Below, piece after piece: positions 34,804-43,752 of a stretch of DNA of 64,000 bases. Within the stretch, counting starts at the first letter, position 1. The number at the start of each line of letters is the position of its first letter. Position numbers and translations under genes: made by a program. Below the pieces are notes generated by a model, which saw only the letters and a program-made list of their open reading frames with translations, was not told the origin of the DNA and made no database searches. Source of the stretch: Gammaproteobacteria bacterium (GTDB lineage Bacteria; Pseudomonadota; Gammaproteobacteria; Nitrosococcales; Methylophagaceae); the NCBI GenBank assembly GCA_029248745.1, contig JAQWIT010000008.1, positions 1-64,000 of the forward strand, written 5' to 3'.

Positions 34804-36564
34804 TTGAAAGAACAGCTTAGACAGATTATCAAAACCGCATTGACGCAGCTTATTAGCCAAAAAAGTTTGCCTGAGCTTGTATTACCAGAGATACAAATCG
34901 ATCGCACAAAGGATAAATCTCACGGTGATTTTGCTTGTAATATCGCGATGATGTTGGCCCGTCAGGCTAAGATGAATCCGAGACAAATAGCCACATTGTT
35001 GATTGAAGAGTTACCAGAAACAAAGTTTATTACGCAGGTTGATATTGCTGGCCCTGGTTTCATTAATTTCACTTTATCTGCCGATGCAGCACAAGAAATT
35101 GTAAAAACGGTTTTACAAGCAGGTGAGCAATTTGGCCAAAGTCAATTAGGGGCAGGTAAATCTGTTCAAGTTGAGTTCGTATCAGCTAATCCAACAGGGC
35201 CACTCCACGTTGGTCATGGTCGTGGCGCGGCTTATGGTTCTGCTGTTAGTAATTTGTTGTCTACTGCGGGCTTTAAGGTTCATCGTGAATATTACGTTAA
35301 TGATGCCGGCCGCCAAATGGATATTTTAGCGACCAGTGTTTGGTTACGTTATCTTGAAGCTTGTGGCGAAAAATTAGTATTCCCAAGTAATGGTTACAAG
35401 GGCGATTATGTTCTAACTATTGCCAATGATATAAAAACAGAACAGGGCGATACTTTCGTCAAAGCTGTTGCTGACGTTTTTGAAAGTGTGGCGGCAGATG
35501 AACCCGCCGGTGGCGATAAAGAACAACATATCGATGATTTGATTGCTAAAGCACAAGATTTATTAGGTGATGAGGCTTATCGACAAGTATTTGACGCTGG
35601 TCTTCAATCTATTTTGTCTGAGATTCGCCAAGACTTATCTGACTTTGGGACTGATTATGAGGAATGGTTTTCGGAACGTTCATTGATGGAAATGGGTGTG
35701 GTGGATAAAGTCATTACTCAGTTGAAAGCGGTTGACATGCTTTACGAACAAGGTGGTGCTTGGTGGTTTAGGTCAACGCAATTCGGTGATGAAAAAGATC
35801 GTGTAGTGGTGCGAAATAATGGCCAAACAACCTATTTTGCATCAGATATAGCCTATCACTTGAATAAATACCAACGCGGTTTTGATACCGTCATTGATAT
35901 TTGGGGTTCAGATCACCATGGTTATATCCCACGTGTTAAAGCATCTTTAGCTGCAGCAGGTGAAGATGTTGAACGCTTGAAAGTATTATTAGTGCAGTTT
36001 GCAGTGCTTTATCGTGGCAGTGAAAAAGTGGCTATGTCCACTCGTAGTGGTCAGTTTGTGACATTACGTGAGTTAAGAGAAGAAGTGGGTAAAGACGCAG
36101 CGCGTTTTTTCTATGTGTTGCGTAGTGCCGATCAGCATATGGATTTTGATCTGGAATTGGCTAAATCTCAAAGCAACGATAATCCGGTTTATTATGTGCA
36201 ATATGCTCATGCCCGTGTGTGCAGTGTGTTTAGGGAGTTGTCAGAGCGCGGTTTGGCTTGGGATAAAGCAGAAGGTGAGCAAGCATTGTCACGATTAACG
36301 GAAGAACATGAACAAGCCATCATGTCGATGCTATCGCGTTACCCAGAAGTAATAAATTCAGCAGCAGTTAACTATACGCCGCATCTATTAGCGCATTACT
36401 TAATGGATCTCGCTCGTGATTTCCATACTTACTACAATGCCCACCAATTTATTGTTGATGATCATGGATTGAGCCAAGCGCGTTTGACGTTGATTACGGC
36501 TGTCAAACAAGTGATTTCAAATGGTTTAGGCGTGTTAGGTGTGTCTGCACCGGGGACAATGTAA
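34804..36564 (+). CDS. argS: Arginyl-tRNA synthetase
   Basis: 586 residues from a TTG start with GAAGG upstream. The N-terminal tRNA-recognition domain is followed by the class I HIGH-type motif in [16 protein letters not shown] near residue 125 and a KMSK-type loop [10 protein letters not shown] near residue 405. An anticodon-binding helical domain is at the C-terminus. The SPOR-domain gene begins at the next base after the stop. Confidence 0.97.
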   Translation: MKEQLRQIIKTALTQLISQKSLPELVLPEIQIDRTKDKSHGDFACNIAMMLARQAKMNPRQIATLLIEELPETKFITQVDIAGPGFINFTLSADAAQEIVKTVLQAGEQFGQSQLGAGKSVQVEFVSANPTGPLHVGHGRGAAYGSAVSNLLSTAGFKVHREYYVNDAGRQMDILATSVWLRYLEACGEKLVFPSNGYKGDYVLTIANDIKTEQGDTFVKAVADVFESVAADEPAGGDKEQHIDDLIAKAQDLLGDEAYRQVFDAGLQSILSEIRQDLSDFGTDYEEWFSERSLMEMGVVDKVITQLKAVDMLYEQGGAWWFRSTQFGDEKDRVVVRNNGQTTYFASDIAYHLNKYQRGFDTVIDIWGSDHHGYIPRVKASLAAAGEDVERLKVLLVQFAVLYRGSEKVAMSTRSGQFVTLRELREEVGKDAARFFYVLRSADQHMDFDLELAKSQSNDNPVYYVQYAHARVCSVFRELSERGLAWDKAEGEQALSRLTEEHEQAIMSMLSRYPEVINSAAVNYTPHLLAHYLMDLARDFHTYYNAHQFIVDDHGLSQARLTLITAVKQVISNGLGVLGVSAPGTM

Positions 36565-37125
36565 ATGGCGACAAAACGCAGAAATAGGCGTAAACAGCCA
36601 GAGAAGAAAGGGCTACCCATTGCAGCGATGTTGATCAGTTTTGCTGTTGGGGCTTTTATGATGTTTTTATTGCATCACAAAGATAATGTGCCTGTTGATA
36701 ATATGGCAGAACCGCGAGAAAAAGTCGCTGAAAAATCAGTGTCTGATACCATTGAGCCGACCTTTGATTTTTATGACATTTTGCCGGAAATGGAAGTCAA
36801 AGTAGACAAGCCAAAAGTCCCAGTGAAAAAGCCAGTAGCATCAAAAGAGCAAAAGAAAACAGCAGCGATTAAAAAGAACGAAAGCATCAGTTATTTAATT
36901 CAAGTGGGCTCGTTCAAAAATGCAGCTGATGCTGATGGTTTCAAAGCAAGAGTCGCTTTGCTGGGTATTGAATCTAAGGTCCAAACAGTGACGATTGATA
37001 ACAGTGAAACCTGGCACCGAGTATTGATTGGTCCAATTGTTGGTCGTGATAAAGCAGATAGTATTCAGCAGCGACTTAAGAAAAATAAATTTGATTCATT
37101 TTTACTGCGTACAAGACGTAGTTAA
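36565..37125 (+). CDS. FtsN-like SPOR-domain inner-membrane protein
   Basis: 186 residues. A basic cytoplasmic start (KRRNRRKQPEKKG), one membrane helix (residues 17-40), a charged linker, and a C-terminal SPOR domain (residues 105-183) with YLIQVGSFKNAADADGFKARV and HRVLIGPIVGRDKA. SPOR domains bind denuded septal peptidoglycan. The argS-SPOR order is conserved in gammaproteobacteria, where the protein acts in cell division. It abuts argS with no gap. Confidence 0.9.
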   Translation: MATKRRNRRKQPEKKGLPIAAMLISFAVGAFMMFLLHHKDNVPVDNMAEPREKVAEKSVSDTIEPTFDFYDILPEMEVKVDKPKVPVKKPVASKEQKKTAAIKKNESISYLIQVGSFKNAADADGFKARVALLGIESKVQTVTIDNSETWHRVLIGPIVGRDKADSIQQRLKKNKFDSFLLRTRRS

Positions 37126-37196
37126 GGCAGCCATATTGCGGTATGCTTAAGGATTGAGGATTCATTTTATCTCCACATTGGGGGTTGAGGCAAAAG

Positions 37197-38471
37197 ATGG
37201 CTGAAAGCAATGATGTTTGTGTTTTTCATGAAGTAGCTAGTCCGTTTTGTGGCATTGCTTCTGATGATTTAACAATCGAAGTGTCAGGTCAGACCGTTTC
37301 AGTGATAGAAAACGGCGATGCGATCACCAAAAAGGGATTTGAAACCCAAATTACAGATACAGAGCCTCGTATTGATGGCCAAGAGGTCTCGTTAGAAGAA
37401 GCCATTGCTAAAGCAGCTGATATTGTGAATGCCAGCCAGCAACCCGTTATTGGCGGCATGGCTTCCGATATCAATGGCATTCGTGCTGCCATGGCTTTGG
37501 CAGATAAAACGGGTGCAACTGTAGATAGTATGGATTCTGATTCAGCCTTCCGTAATTTGCTGGTGTTACAGGATACCGGTTGGATGACCACGACATTAAC
37601 TGAAGTCAGAAATCGGGTTGATTTATTGCTGGTTGTTGGCAGTGATATTGAAGCAGATTATCCCCGTTTTTATGAGCGGATGGTCTGGAACGAAGTATCG
37701 CTATTTGATCAGGATACATCTTCACGTGATGTCATTTACCTCGGCAAGGCACCATCTGGTGATACTTCAACGTCGCCTAATGGACAAAAAGCACAAGTAT
37801 TAGCTTGCGATGATAATGATTTACCAGAAGTGTTATCAGTATTGCGGGCTTTAGTGAATGGCAAAGTGATTCAAGCTGAACAAGTCGGTGGTTTAACGCT
37901 AGTTGACTTGACAGACTTGGCTGAAAAACTGAAACAAGCTGCTTATTCAGTAGTGGCTTGGGCTTCTGGTTCAATGCAATTTGATCATGCCGAAGTCAGC
38001 ATACAAATGCTGAATGAAATGATTAAAGATCTGAATGAAACGACACGATCTAGCGGTTTACCATTGGGCGGTAAAGAAGGCAGTACTTCAGTGTATAACG
38101 TGTCTTCATGGCAATCAGGTTATCCGATGAGGACCAGTTTTAATCGCGGTTACCCAGATTACGATCCCTACCTGTTCGATAGTAAAAGCATGCTGGCCAA
38201 TGGCGAAGCAGATAGCCTGGTCTGGGTATCGAGTTTTAATGTCGATCGGACGCCACCTGAAACTGGTGCCCCAACCGTGGTGATTGGCCGTTCTGGGATG
38301 ACTTTTGATCAGGAGCCGGCGGTCTTTATTCCTGTCGGTGTGCCAGGTATTGATCATGCTGGTCGAAGCTTCCGTGGCGATAGTTCTGTGGCAGTGCCAC
38401 TACGAAAATTACGTGACAGTGGTTTGCCAAGCACCTTTGATGTGCTCAGTGCTATTGAGCAAGCCTTATAG
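37197..38471 (+). CDS. fhcB: Formylmethanofuran dehydrogenase-like subunit B (FhcB)
   Basis: 424 residues from the ATG at 37197, with GAGG 6 nt upstream; the ORF-track TTG lies 12 nt earlier. It resembles the B subunit of formylmethanofuran dehydrogenase, with VCVFHEVASPFCGIASDDL at the start and a central molybdopterin-oxidoreductase-like fold. In methylotrophs the FhcABCD complex acts as a formyltransferase/hydrolase and the B subunit is thought not to be redox active. First gene of fhcB-A-D-C. Confidence 0.9.
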   Translation: MAESNDVCVFHEVASPFCGIASDDLTIEVSGQTVSVIENGDAITKKGFETQITDTEPRIDGQEVSLEEAIAKAADIVNASQQPVIGGMASDINGIRAAMALADKTGATVDSMDSDSAFRNLLVLQDTGWMTTTLTEVRNRVDLLLVVGSDIEADYPRFYERMVWNEVSLFDQDTSSRDVIYLGKAPSGDTSTSPNGQKAQVLACDDNDLPEVLSVLRALVNGKVIQAEQVGGLTLVDLTDLAEKLKQAAYSVVAWASGSMQFDHAEVSIQMLNEMIKDLNETTRSSGLPLGGKEGSTSVYNVSSWQSGYPMRTSFNRGYPDYDPYLFDSKSMLANGEADSLVWVSSFNVDRTPPETGAPTVVIGRSGMTFDQEPAVFIPVGVPGIDHAGRSFRGDSSVAVPLRKLRDSGLPSTFDVLSAIEQAL

Positions 38472-38484
38472 AGGGATCGCAAAC

Positions 38485-40152
38485 ATGTTAACGAAATTAA
38501 CAGGTGGCCGAATTATTGATCCTTCACAGGGTATCAATGACAAAGTCGGTGACCTTTATATCCAAGATGGCCGGATTATTGATCCTCCTAGTGATGCCAA
38601 AATAGATGAGGAAATTAACCTCAGGGGCAAGATAGTGATGGCAGGTGCAATCGATATGCATACTCATATTGGAGGCGGTAAGGTCAATATAGCCCGGACG
38701 ATGCTGCCCGAAGATCATGCAGCCGATGTCATCGCGCGAACGGAGTTAATGCGCTCTGGTTGTGGCCATGCTGCTCCGAGTACACTTTCTGCTGGATACC
38801 GTTATGCCGAGATGGGCTACACAGCAGGGTTTGAACCGGCAATTTTGCCTGTTAATGCCAGACAAGCCCATATGGAAATGCATGACACGCCCATTATTGA
38901 TAAAGGCGGCTATGTCATGTTGGGCAGTGATGATTTCTTACTTCGTATGATGGCGGCGAATAAAGATCAAGAAGCGATTAATAACTATGTTGCGTGGACG
39001 ATTACCCATAGCCAGGCGGTCGGGGTTAAGGTGGTTAACCCGGGTGGGATTAATGCCTTTAAGTTTAATCAACGTAAATTAGATTTAGATGAAGAAAACG
39101 CCTACTACGGCATCACCCCGCGTGATATTTTGCACCGCCTTGCCCGTGCTGTGAATGAACTGGGCGTGCCACACCCTTTGCATGTCCATGGCTGTAATTT
39201 AGGGGTTCCAGGAAATATGGGCACGACCTTAGACACCATCACGGGCATTGAAGGGTTACCGATGCATATGACCCATATTCAATTCCACAGTTATGGCATA
39301 GAGGGCGATTTCAAATTCTCCTCAGGTGCAGCTGAAATTGCTGAAGCGATTAATGCCAATAAAAATATTACGGTTGATGTCGGCCAAATTTTGTTTGGTC
39401 AAACGGTGACAGCATCAGGTGATAATATGCGTCAACATGCCGGCCATAGCCATGCGCATCCCAATAAATGGGTCAGTATGGATATTGAGTGTGAAGCGGG
39501 TTGTGGTGTGGTGCCATTCAAATACAAAGACCAAAGTTATGTGAATGCCTTGCAGTGGATGATTGGTTTAGAAACCTTTCTGCTCGTGGATGATCCTTGG
39601 CGTATTTTCTTGACCACGGATCACCCAAATGGGGCGCCGTTTACGTCTTATCCTCACTTGATCAGATTATTGATGGATAAAACATTCCGTAATGACATCA
39701 TGTCTAGACTACACCCAGAGGCTCAGGCAGCGAGTCATTTAGCATCGGTTGAGCGAGAATATTCATTGTATGAGATTGCGATTATGACCCGTGCCGGTGC
39801 GGCTAAACTGGTGGGTTTATCTGATCGGGGTCGTTTGTCGAAAGGTGCGGCGGCAGATATTACGGTGTACACCGAACATGAAGATAAAGAGAAGATGTTT
39901 AGTAAACCAGATTATGTGTTTAAAGATGGTCAAATGGTTGTTAAAGATGGCAATTTGATTCATGTTAGTTGGGGGACAACGCATGTGGTTAAACCAGATT
40001 ATGACGAAAGTATTGAGAAAGAACTAAAACCATACTTTGATCGTTTTCATACGATGAAAATGGGTAATCACAAAATCAGTGATGATGAGATTATCGATGA
40101 TGGCCGAGGCAGTTTGACAGTGCAGCCTTTACATGCAGGAGGCCCGATATGA
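38485..40152 (+). CDS. fhcA: Formyltransferase/hydrolase complex subunit A (FhcA)
   Basis: 555 residues from the ATG at 38485; the ORF-track start lies 60 codons earlier inside fhcB. Amidohydrolase fold: AIDMHTHIGGGKVN holds the HxH metal pair, later HVHGCN and MTHIQFH supply further histidines, and TTDHPNGAPF the aspartate. It hydrolyses the formyl-cofactor to formate. Overlaps fhcD by 4 nt. Confidence 0.95.
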   Translation: MLTKLTGGRIIDPSQGINDKVGDLYIQDGRIIDPPSDAKIDEEINLRGKIVMAGAIDMHTHIGGGKVNIARTMLPEDHAADVIARTELMRSGCGHAAPSTLSAGYRYAEMGYTAGFEPAILPVNARQAHMEMHDTPIIDKGGYVMLGSDDFLLRMMAANKDQEAINNYVAWTITHSQAVGVKVVNPGGINAFKFNQRKLDLDEENAYYGITPRDILHRLARAVNELGVPHPLHVHGCNLGVPGNMGTTLDTITGIEGLPMHMTHIQFHSYGIEGDFKFSSGAAEIAEAINANKNITVDVGQILFGQTVTASGDNMRQHAGHSHAHPNKWVSMDIECEAGCGVVPFKYKDQSYVNALQWMIGLETFLLVDDPWRIFLTTDHPNGAPFTSYPHLIRLLMDKTFRNDIMSRLHPEAQAASHLASVEREYSLYEIAIMTRAGAAKLVGLSDRGRLSKGAAADITVYTEHEDKEKMFSKPDYVFKDGQMVVKDGNLIHVSWGTTHVVKPDYDESIEKELKPYFDRFHTMKMGNHKISDDEIIDDGRGSLTVQPLHAGGPI

Positions 40153-41045
40153 TTATCAATGGTGTTGTGATTGATGAAACCTTTGCTGAAGCCTTTCCGA
40201 TGAAAGGAACGCGGCTGATTATTACAGCGCATAATGCTAAATGGGCGATGATTTCAGCCCAAGCCTTCAGCGGTTTTGCCACGTCAGTCATTGCCTGTGG
40301 TTGTGAAGCGGGTATTGAACGAGAGTTGGATCCGAGTGAAACACCTGATGGCCGACATGGTGTCTCGATATTGATTTTTGCGATGGGTGGAAAAGGCTTG
40401 GCGAAACAAGTCGAAACCCGTGCAGGCCAATGTGTCTTAACCTCACCGACTTCTGCCTTGTTTGCTGGGATAGAAAGTGAAAAACAAATGGCCTTGGGCC
40501 AAAATTTACGTTTCTTTGGTGATGGTTTCCAAATCTCTAAAGTGATTGATGGCAAGCGTTACTGGCGTATTCCGGTGATGGACGGTGAATTTTTAACCGA
40601 AGAAAAAACCGGTGTGGTTGAATCTGTTGGTGGTGGTAACTTCCTCGTGTTGGCAGAATCACAAGGCCAAGCTTTAACTGCCTGTGAAGCTGCGATAGAA
40701 GCGATGAGGCAAATTCCGAATGTGATTATGCCTTTCCCAGGTGGTGTTGTAAGGTCAGGCTCTAAAGTCGGCTCAAAATATAAAGCGTTAAATGCGTCAA
40801 CCAACGATGCGTTTTGTCCGACTCTAAAAGGTCAAACCAAAAGCGATTTATCACCTGAAGTGGAATCGGTGATGGAGATCGTGATTGATGGTCTGACCAA
40901 AGAAGATATTGATGAAGCGATGAAAGTTGGTATTCAAGCGGTGTGTGACTTGGGTTTTGAAAAAGGCATCCGACGCGTTAGTGCAGGTAACTACGGTGGC
41001 AAATTAGGTCCATTCCATTTCCATCTACAGGAGATCATGGCATGA
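40149..41045 (+). CDS. fhcD: Formylmethanofuran:tetrahydromethanopterin formyltransferase (FhcD)
   Basis: 298 residues with the Ftr fold: INGVVIDETFAEAFPMKGTRLIITA at the start, CGCEAGIE, and GNYGGKLGPFHFHL at the end. It moves the formyl group from formyl-H4MPT to the methanofuran-type cofactor in the formaldehyde oxidation pathway. Overlaps fhcC by 4 nt. Confidence 0.96.
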   Translation: MIINGVVIDETFAEAFPMKGTRLIITAHNAKWAMISAQAFSGFATSVIACGCEAGIERELDPSETPDGRHGVSILIFAMGGKGLAKQVETRAGQCVLTSPTSALFAGIESEKQMALGQNLRFFGDGFQISKVIDGKRYWRIPVMDGEFLTEEKTGVVESVGGGNFLVLAESQGQALTACEAAIEAMRQIPNVIMPFPGGVVRSGSKVGSKYKALNASTNDAFCPTLKGQTKSDLSPEVESVMEIVIDGLTKEDIDEAMKVGIQAVCDLGFEKGIRRVSAGNYGGKLGPFHFHLQEIMA

Positions 41046-41857
41046 GTGCACTTACACTGACTTTAAAAGCCGTTCCAATGCAACGGATAGATTGCTCTCC
41101 TTTGACGCCTGATGCTTTGGCAGAACAATCATTAGCCGATATTGCAGCGATTGAGCTATCAGTGGGTAATATGATGCAACGCGTTGATGCTTTGTTTGAT
41201 ATCACTGATGGGGATAGTGGCCAGATTCAGATTAATAATAGCCACGCCAACCTCGACTTTGTTGGTCGGAATATGCAATCAGGGTCTATCACGACAGATG
41301 GTGATATTGGTGCTTATGCCGGTATTTTTATGGAAGGTGGTGAGTTAACCATTAATGGCGATAGTGGTATCTACACCGCTTGTGAAATGGCTGGCGGCCT
41401 GATTAACGTCGATGGTAATGGCGGCGACTTTATCGGCGGTGCGAGACCAGGCTATAAGAACGGCATGACCGGTGGAACAGTCATTATAACTGGCGATAGT
41501 GGTGATAGAACAGGTGATCATATGCGCCGTGGTTTTATCCTAATCGAGGGTAATGCGGGTGATTACTGTGGTTCACGGATGGTGTCCGGCACGATTTCAG
41601 TATTAGCTGATGTTGGTGCTCATCTTGGTTATGGCATGAAACGCGGTACGATTTTACTGACTCAGATGCCATCACGCGGTATCACAGCTAATTTCAATGA
41701 CTGTGGTTCGCACACCCTAGCGTTTTTACCGCTGATGTTTGCATCATTTAAAAAGCTCGATAGCCAGTTTGCTCAATTAGAACCTTTCTCCCGTGTGCAG
41801 CGCTATGCTGGAGATATTGGTGGGATTGGCATGGGTGAGGTGTTGGTTAAGATTTAG
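41042..41857 (+). CDS. fhcC: Formyltransferase/hydrolase complex subunit C (FhcC)
   Basis: 271 residues, with the beta-helix of repeated G-x2-G-x3-G units typical of subunit C (and of the glutamate synthase C-terminal domain): GDIGAYAGIFMEGGELTING, GGDFIGGARPGYKNGMTGG, GDRTGDHMRRGFILIEG. It is the last gene of the fhc operon. Other H4MPT enzymes (fae, mtdB, mch) are not in this window. Confidence 0.95.
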   Translation: MSALTLTLKAVPMQRIDCSPLTPDALAEQSLADIAAIELSVGNMMQRVDALFDITDGDSGQIQINNSHANLDFVGRNMQSGSITTDGDIGAYAGIFMEGGELTINGDSGIYTACEMAGGLINVDGNGGDFIGGARPGYKNGMTGGTVIITGDSGDRTGDHMRRGFILIEGNAGDYCGSRMVSGTISVLADVGAHLGYGMKRGTILLTQMPSRGITANFNDCGSHTLAFLPLMFASFKKLDSQFAQLEPFSRVQRYAGDIGGIGMGEVLVKI

Positions 41858-41912
41858 CTTTTGTTAAGTGTGTTATGGATAGTTATATCTTGTAAAGATA
41901 TAAAGGATAAGT

Positions 41913-42191
41913 ATGTCAGAACAAAGTATGGAGGTATTTAGAGGGCTCAAAAGTGCTGAGCAAAAATTTGATTACTTTATGCTTGGAATGACGGCAGCGC
42001 TTTTTGCTTACATTGGGGAAAGATAAACACCTCAGCCTCCTTATTTGCCTCAAAATACTATAGAGCTTTCGGCGCTGTTGATTCCAGCAGTGTCATTAAT
42101 TGCAGGTTTTAAAAGTTTAGGTTTTAGCATTCAGCTCCAGCATATTAACTTCGATATATTGCATCTTGGTGAGAAGGGGGTGCTATCATAA
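41913..42191 (+). pseudogene. Small two-helix membrane protein interrupted by an in-frame TAA
   Basis: ATG at 41913 preceded by AAGGATAAG. It reads MSEQSMEVFRGLKSAEQKF and a first hydrophobic helix, meets TAA at 42024-42026, and then stays open in the same frame with a second helix (LSALLIPAVSLIAGF) to TAA at 42189-42191. The final TAATG overlaps the start of the next small membrane gene, a coupling that would make sense only for an intact 92-codon gene. It is therefore most likely a recent nonsense pseudogene. Family not recognised. Confidence 0.6.
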
Positions 42192-42436
42192 TGGCACTCT
42201 CTCAACCTGGTGAAAAGTTAAATTCTCATACAGGAGAGCGGTTTAACTCAGGTGAACCGGCATACGAGGCAGAATTAACCGGAGAGCATCTTCCAAAGTT
42301 GGATAAAAGAGTTAAAACAATACAAAACTATAATAATATTGCTTCTAAGATTAGGAACTGGAGTTTAGTCTTAGGCCTTATTCTTCTAGCTGTTTCCAAA
42401 TTTATTGGGGCTTATGTGTTTTGTATTAGTGCCTAA
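42191..42436 (+). CDS. Small membrane protein, partner of the interrupted gene
   Basis: 81 residues. A polar N-terminus of about 55 residues (LNSHTGERFNSGEPAYEAEL, predicted helical later) is followed by one membrane helix (WSLVLGLILLAVSKFIGAYVF). The start overlaps the upstream stop by one base, indicating translational coupling. Not recognised. The pair resembles small accessory membrane modules. Confidence 0.55.
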   Translation: MALSQPGEKLNSHTGERFNSGEPAYEAELTGEHLPKLDKRVKTIQNYNNIASKIRNWSLVLGLILLAVSKFIGAYVFCISA

Positions 42437-42532
42437 TAACCTGAATTTGTGAGTATAAAATTAGATAAAGGCAAACAAAGAGGTAGGAACGCACTTATTC
42501 TTTTTGGATTAATAGGCATTAATCAGTTTACT

Positions 42533-42550
42533 AAGGGGTCAGAGCCCCTT
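42533..42550. repeat. REP-like palindrome
   Basis: AAGGGGTCAGAGCCCCTT has 6-bp arms around TCAGAG. From memory, GGGGTCAGAGCCCC-type palindromes recur in many gammaproteobacterial genomes as REP-like elements. Only one copy was noticed here. It could also act as a weak terminator for the small membrane genes. Confidence 0.4.
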
Positions 42551-42590
42551 TCCTGTTTCTCTGTTGCGAAGTATTGTGTGATCAAAGGCC

Positions 42591-42920
42591 ATGAAGAAAT
42601 TACTATTTGTTCGTAATCAAAATAAACTTCGCTCCCCAACTGCGGAAGCGATATTTAGTAATGATCCTGATTTAGTTGTCAGGTCTGCTGGCTTGAACAA
42701 TGATGCGGAGGCTCCTTTAGGAGCTGAAGATATAGAATGGGCGGAGATAATTTTTGTCATGGAACAAGCCCGGAAAAGAAAGCTCCAAAAGAGATTTAAG
42801 GCGAGCTTAAAAAGCCAAAAATTGGTTTGTTTGAGTATTCCAGATGATTATGAGTATATGCAGTCAGAATTAATCGCGTTATCTAAGAAAAAACTGCCCC
42901 AATTTTTACAGGGAATTTAG
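42591..42920 (+). CDS. Low-molecular-weight tyrosine phosphatase-like protein lacking the catalytic cysteine
   Basis: 109 residues. The start KLLFVRNQNKLRSPTAEAIF aligns with the P-loop of the LMW phosphatase family (V-C-x5-R-S), but the nucleophile position is Arg (CGT; TGT would be Cys). DAEAPLGAEDIEWAEIIFVM and LVCLSIPDDYEYM match the rest of the short single-domain subfamily. Without the cysteine it should be inactive as a phosphatase. It may be decaying, as its neighbours are, or may bind ligands without catalysis. Confidence 0.65.
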   Translation: MKKLLFVRNQNKLRSPTAEAIFSNDPDLVVRSAGLNNDAEAPLGAEDIEWAEIIFVMEQARKRKLQKRFKASLKSQKLVCLSIPDDYEYMQSELIALSKKKLPQFLQGI

Positions 42921-42957
42921 GGGCTGGCGCCCTTTTATAGTTTGAAAATGAGATATC

Positions 42958-43332
42958 GTGATAAAAGTTTATATCAGTATTGATGTTGCAGACTTAAAAC
43001 AAGCTGAGACTTTTTATATCGGAGCATTGGGATGTATAAAGCTTAGAGATCAAGGCGCTGATATGGTGGTGTTATCGACAGAGAATTGCGAACTCTATTT
43101 ACAGGAAAAAGCAGCAGGAAAAAACCCTTTCAAGACAAGCGTAACACCCCGTAACTATGATCGACATTGAACGCCTGTTCATTTGGGTTTTTTGACTGAG
43201 AATGTTGATGAAGCAGTTAAGAAAATACTCGAATTAGGCGGGCCACATGAAGTCGGCGAAAGTGGCGACTGGGGGTCGGTTGCTTATTGTGCTGACCCTT
43301 TTGGCAAAGGCTTATGTGTTACTAATGAATAG
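42958..43332 (+). pseudogene. VOC/glyoxalase-fold protein interrupted by TGA
   Basis: GTG at 42958. It reads IKVYISIDVADLKQAETFY, typical of vicinal-oxygen-chelate proteins, to TGA at 43168-43170 after NYDRH, then continues in the same frame as TPVHLGFLTENVDEAV through CADPFGKGLCV to TAG at 43330-43332. Relatives usually read RHWTPVH here, so the TGA replaces a tryptophan codon (TGG). A single transition explains the break. The full length of 124 residues is normal for the family. Confidence 0.8.
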
Positions 43333-43362
43333 TGAGGCATTGCGTGTTGTCGAAATAGAGAT

Positions 43363-43737
43363 ATGAACGCTGAATTTACCTTTTTACTAGCAGCCGACGC
43401 TATGTTGGTCTTACATGTATTGGTCATTCTACTTGTTATCTTTGGTTGGTCTTTACGATAATAGGTCAATTGTTATCTTGGTCTTGGGTGCGTAGCCCGT
43501 GGTTTCGACTGATTCACCTTATTACGATTGCTGTTGTGGCTTTTCAGTCATAGATAGGGACAGTGTGCCCGCTAACAACCTGATGGTGAGACCTATGCCG
43601 GTTCATTTATTGCGCATTGGGTGGAACAGCTCATTTCTTATAACGCACCGAGCTGGCTGTTTATTTTGTGTTACACCGCATTTGGCTTGTTAGTATTGAT
43701 TAGTTGGTTTCGGGTTCGTCCGAATTCATTTAAATAG
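43363..43737 (+). pseudogene. DUF2784-like membrane protein, frameshifted
   Basis: ATG at 43363: FLLAADAMLVLHVLVILLVIFGW matches the start of DUF2784 proteins (four-helix membrane proteins). The frame then shifts; a second frame reads LSWSWVRSPWFRLIHLITIAVVAFQ, and a third reads YAGSFIAHWVEQLISYNAP through WFRVRPNSFK to TAG. At least two frameshifts are present. Intact relatives are about 120 residues, matching the total span. Confidence 0.75.
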
Positions 43738-43752
43738 GATTAAGAGAGTTAA

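Noticed and set aside
37289-37591. 100-residue minus-strand ORF
   Set aside because: Antisense to fhcB.
43168-43170. TGA in the VOC gene as a selenocysteine codon
   Set aside because: Relatives have Trp, not Cys, at this place, no SECIS-like hairpin is evident just after it, and neighbouring genes are broken by other mutation types.
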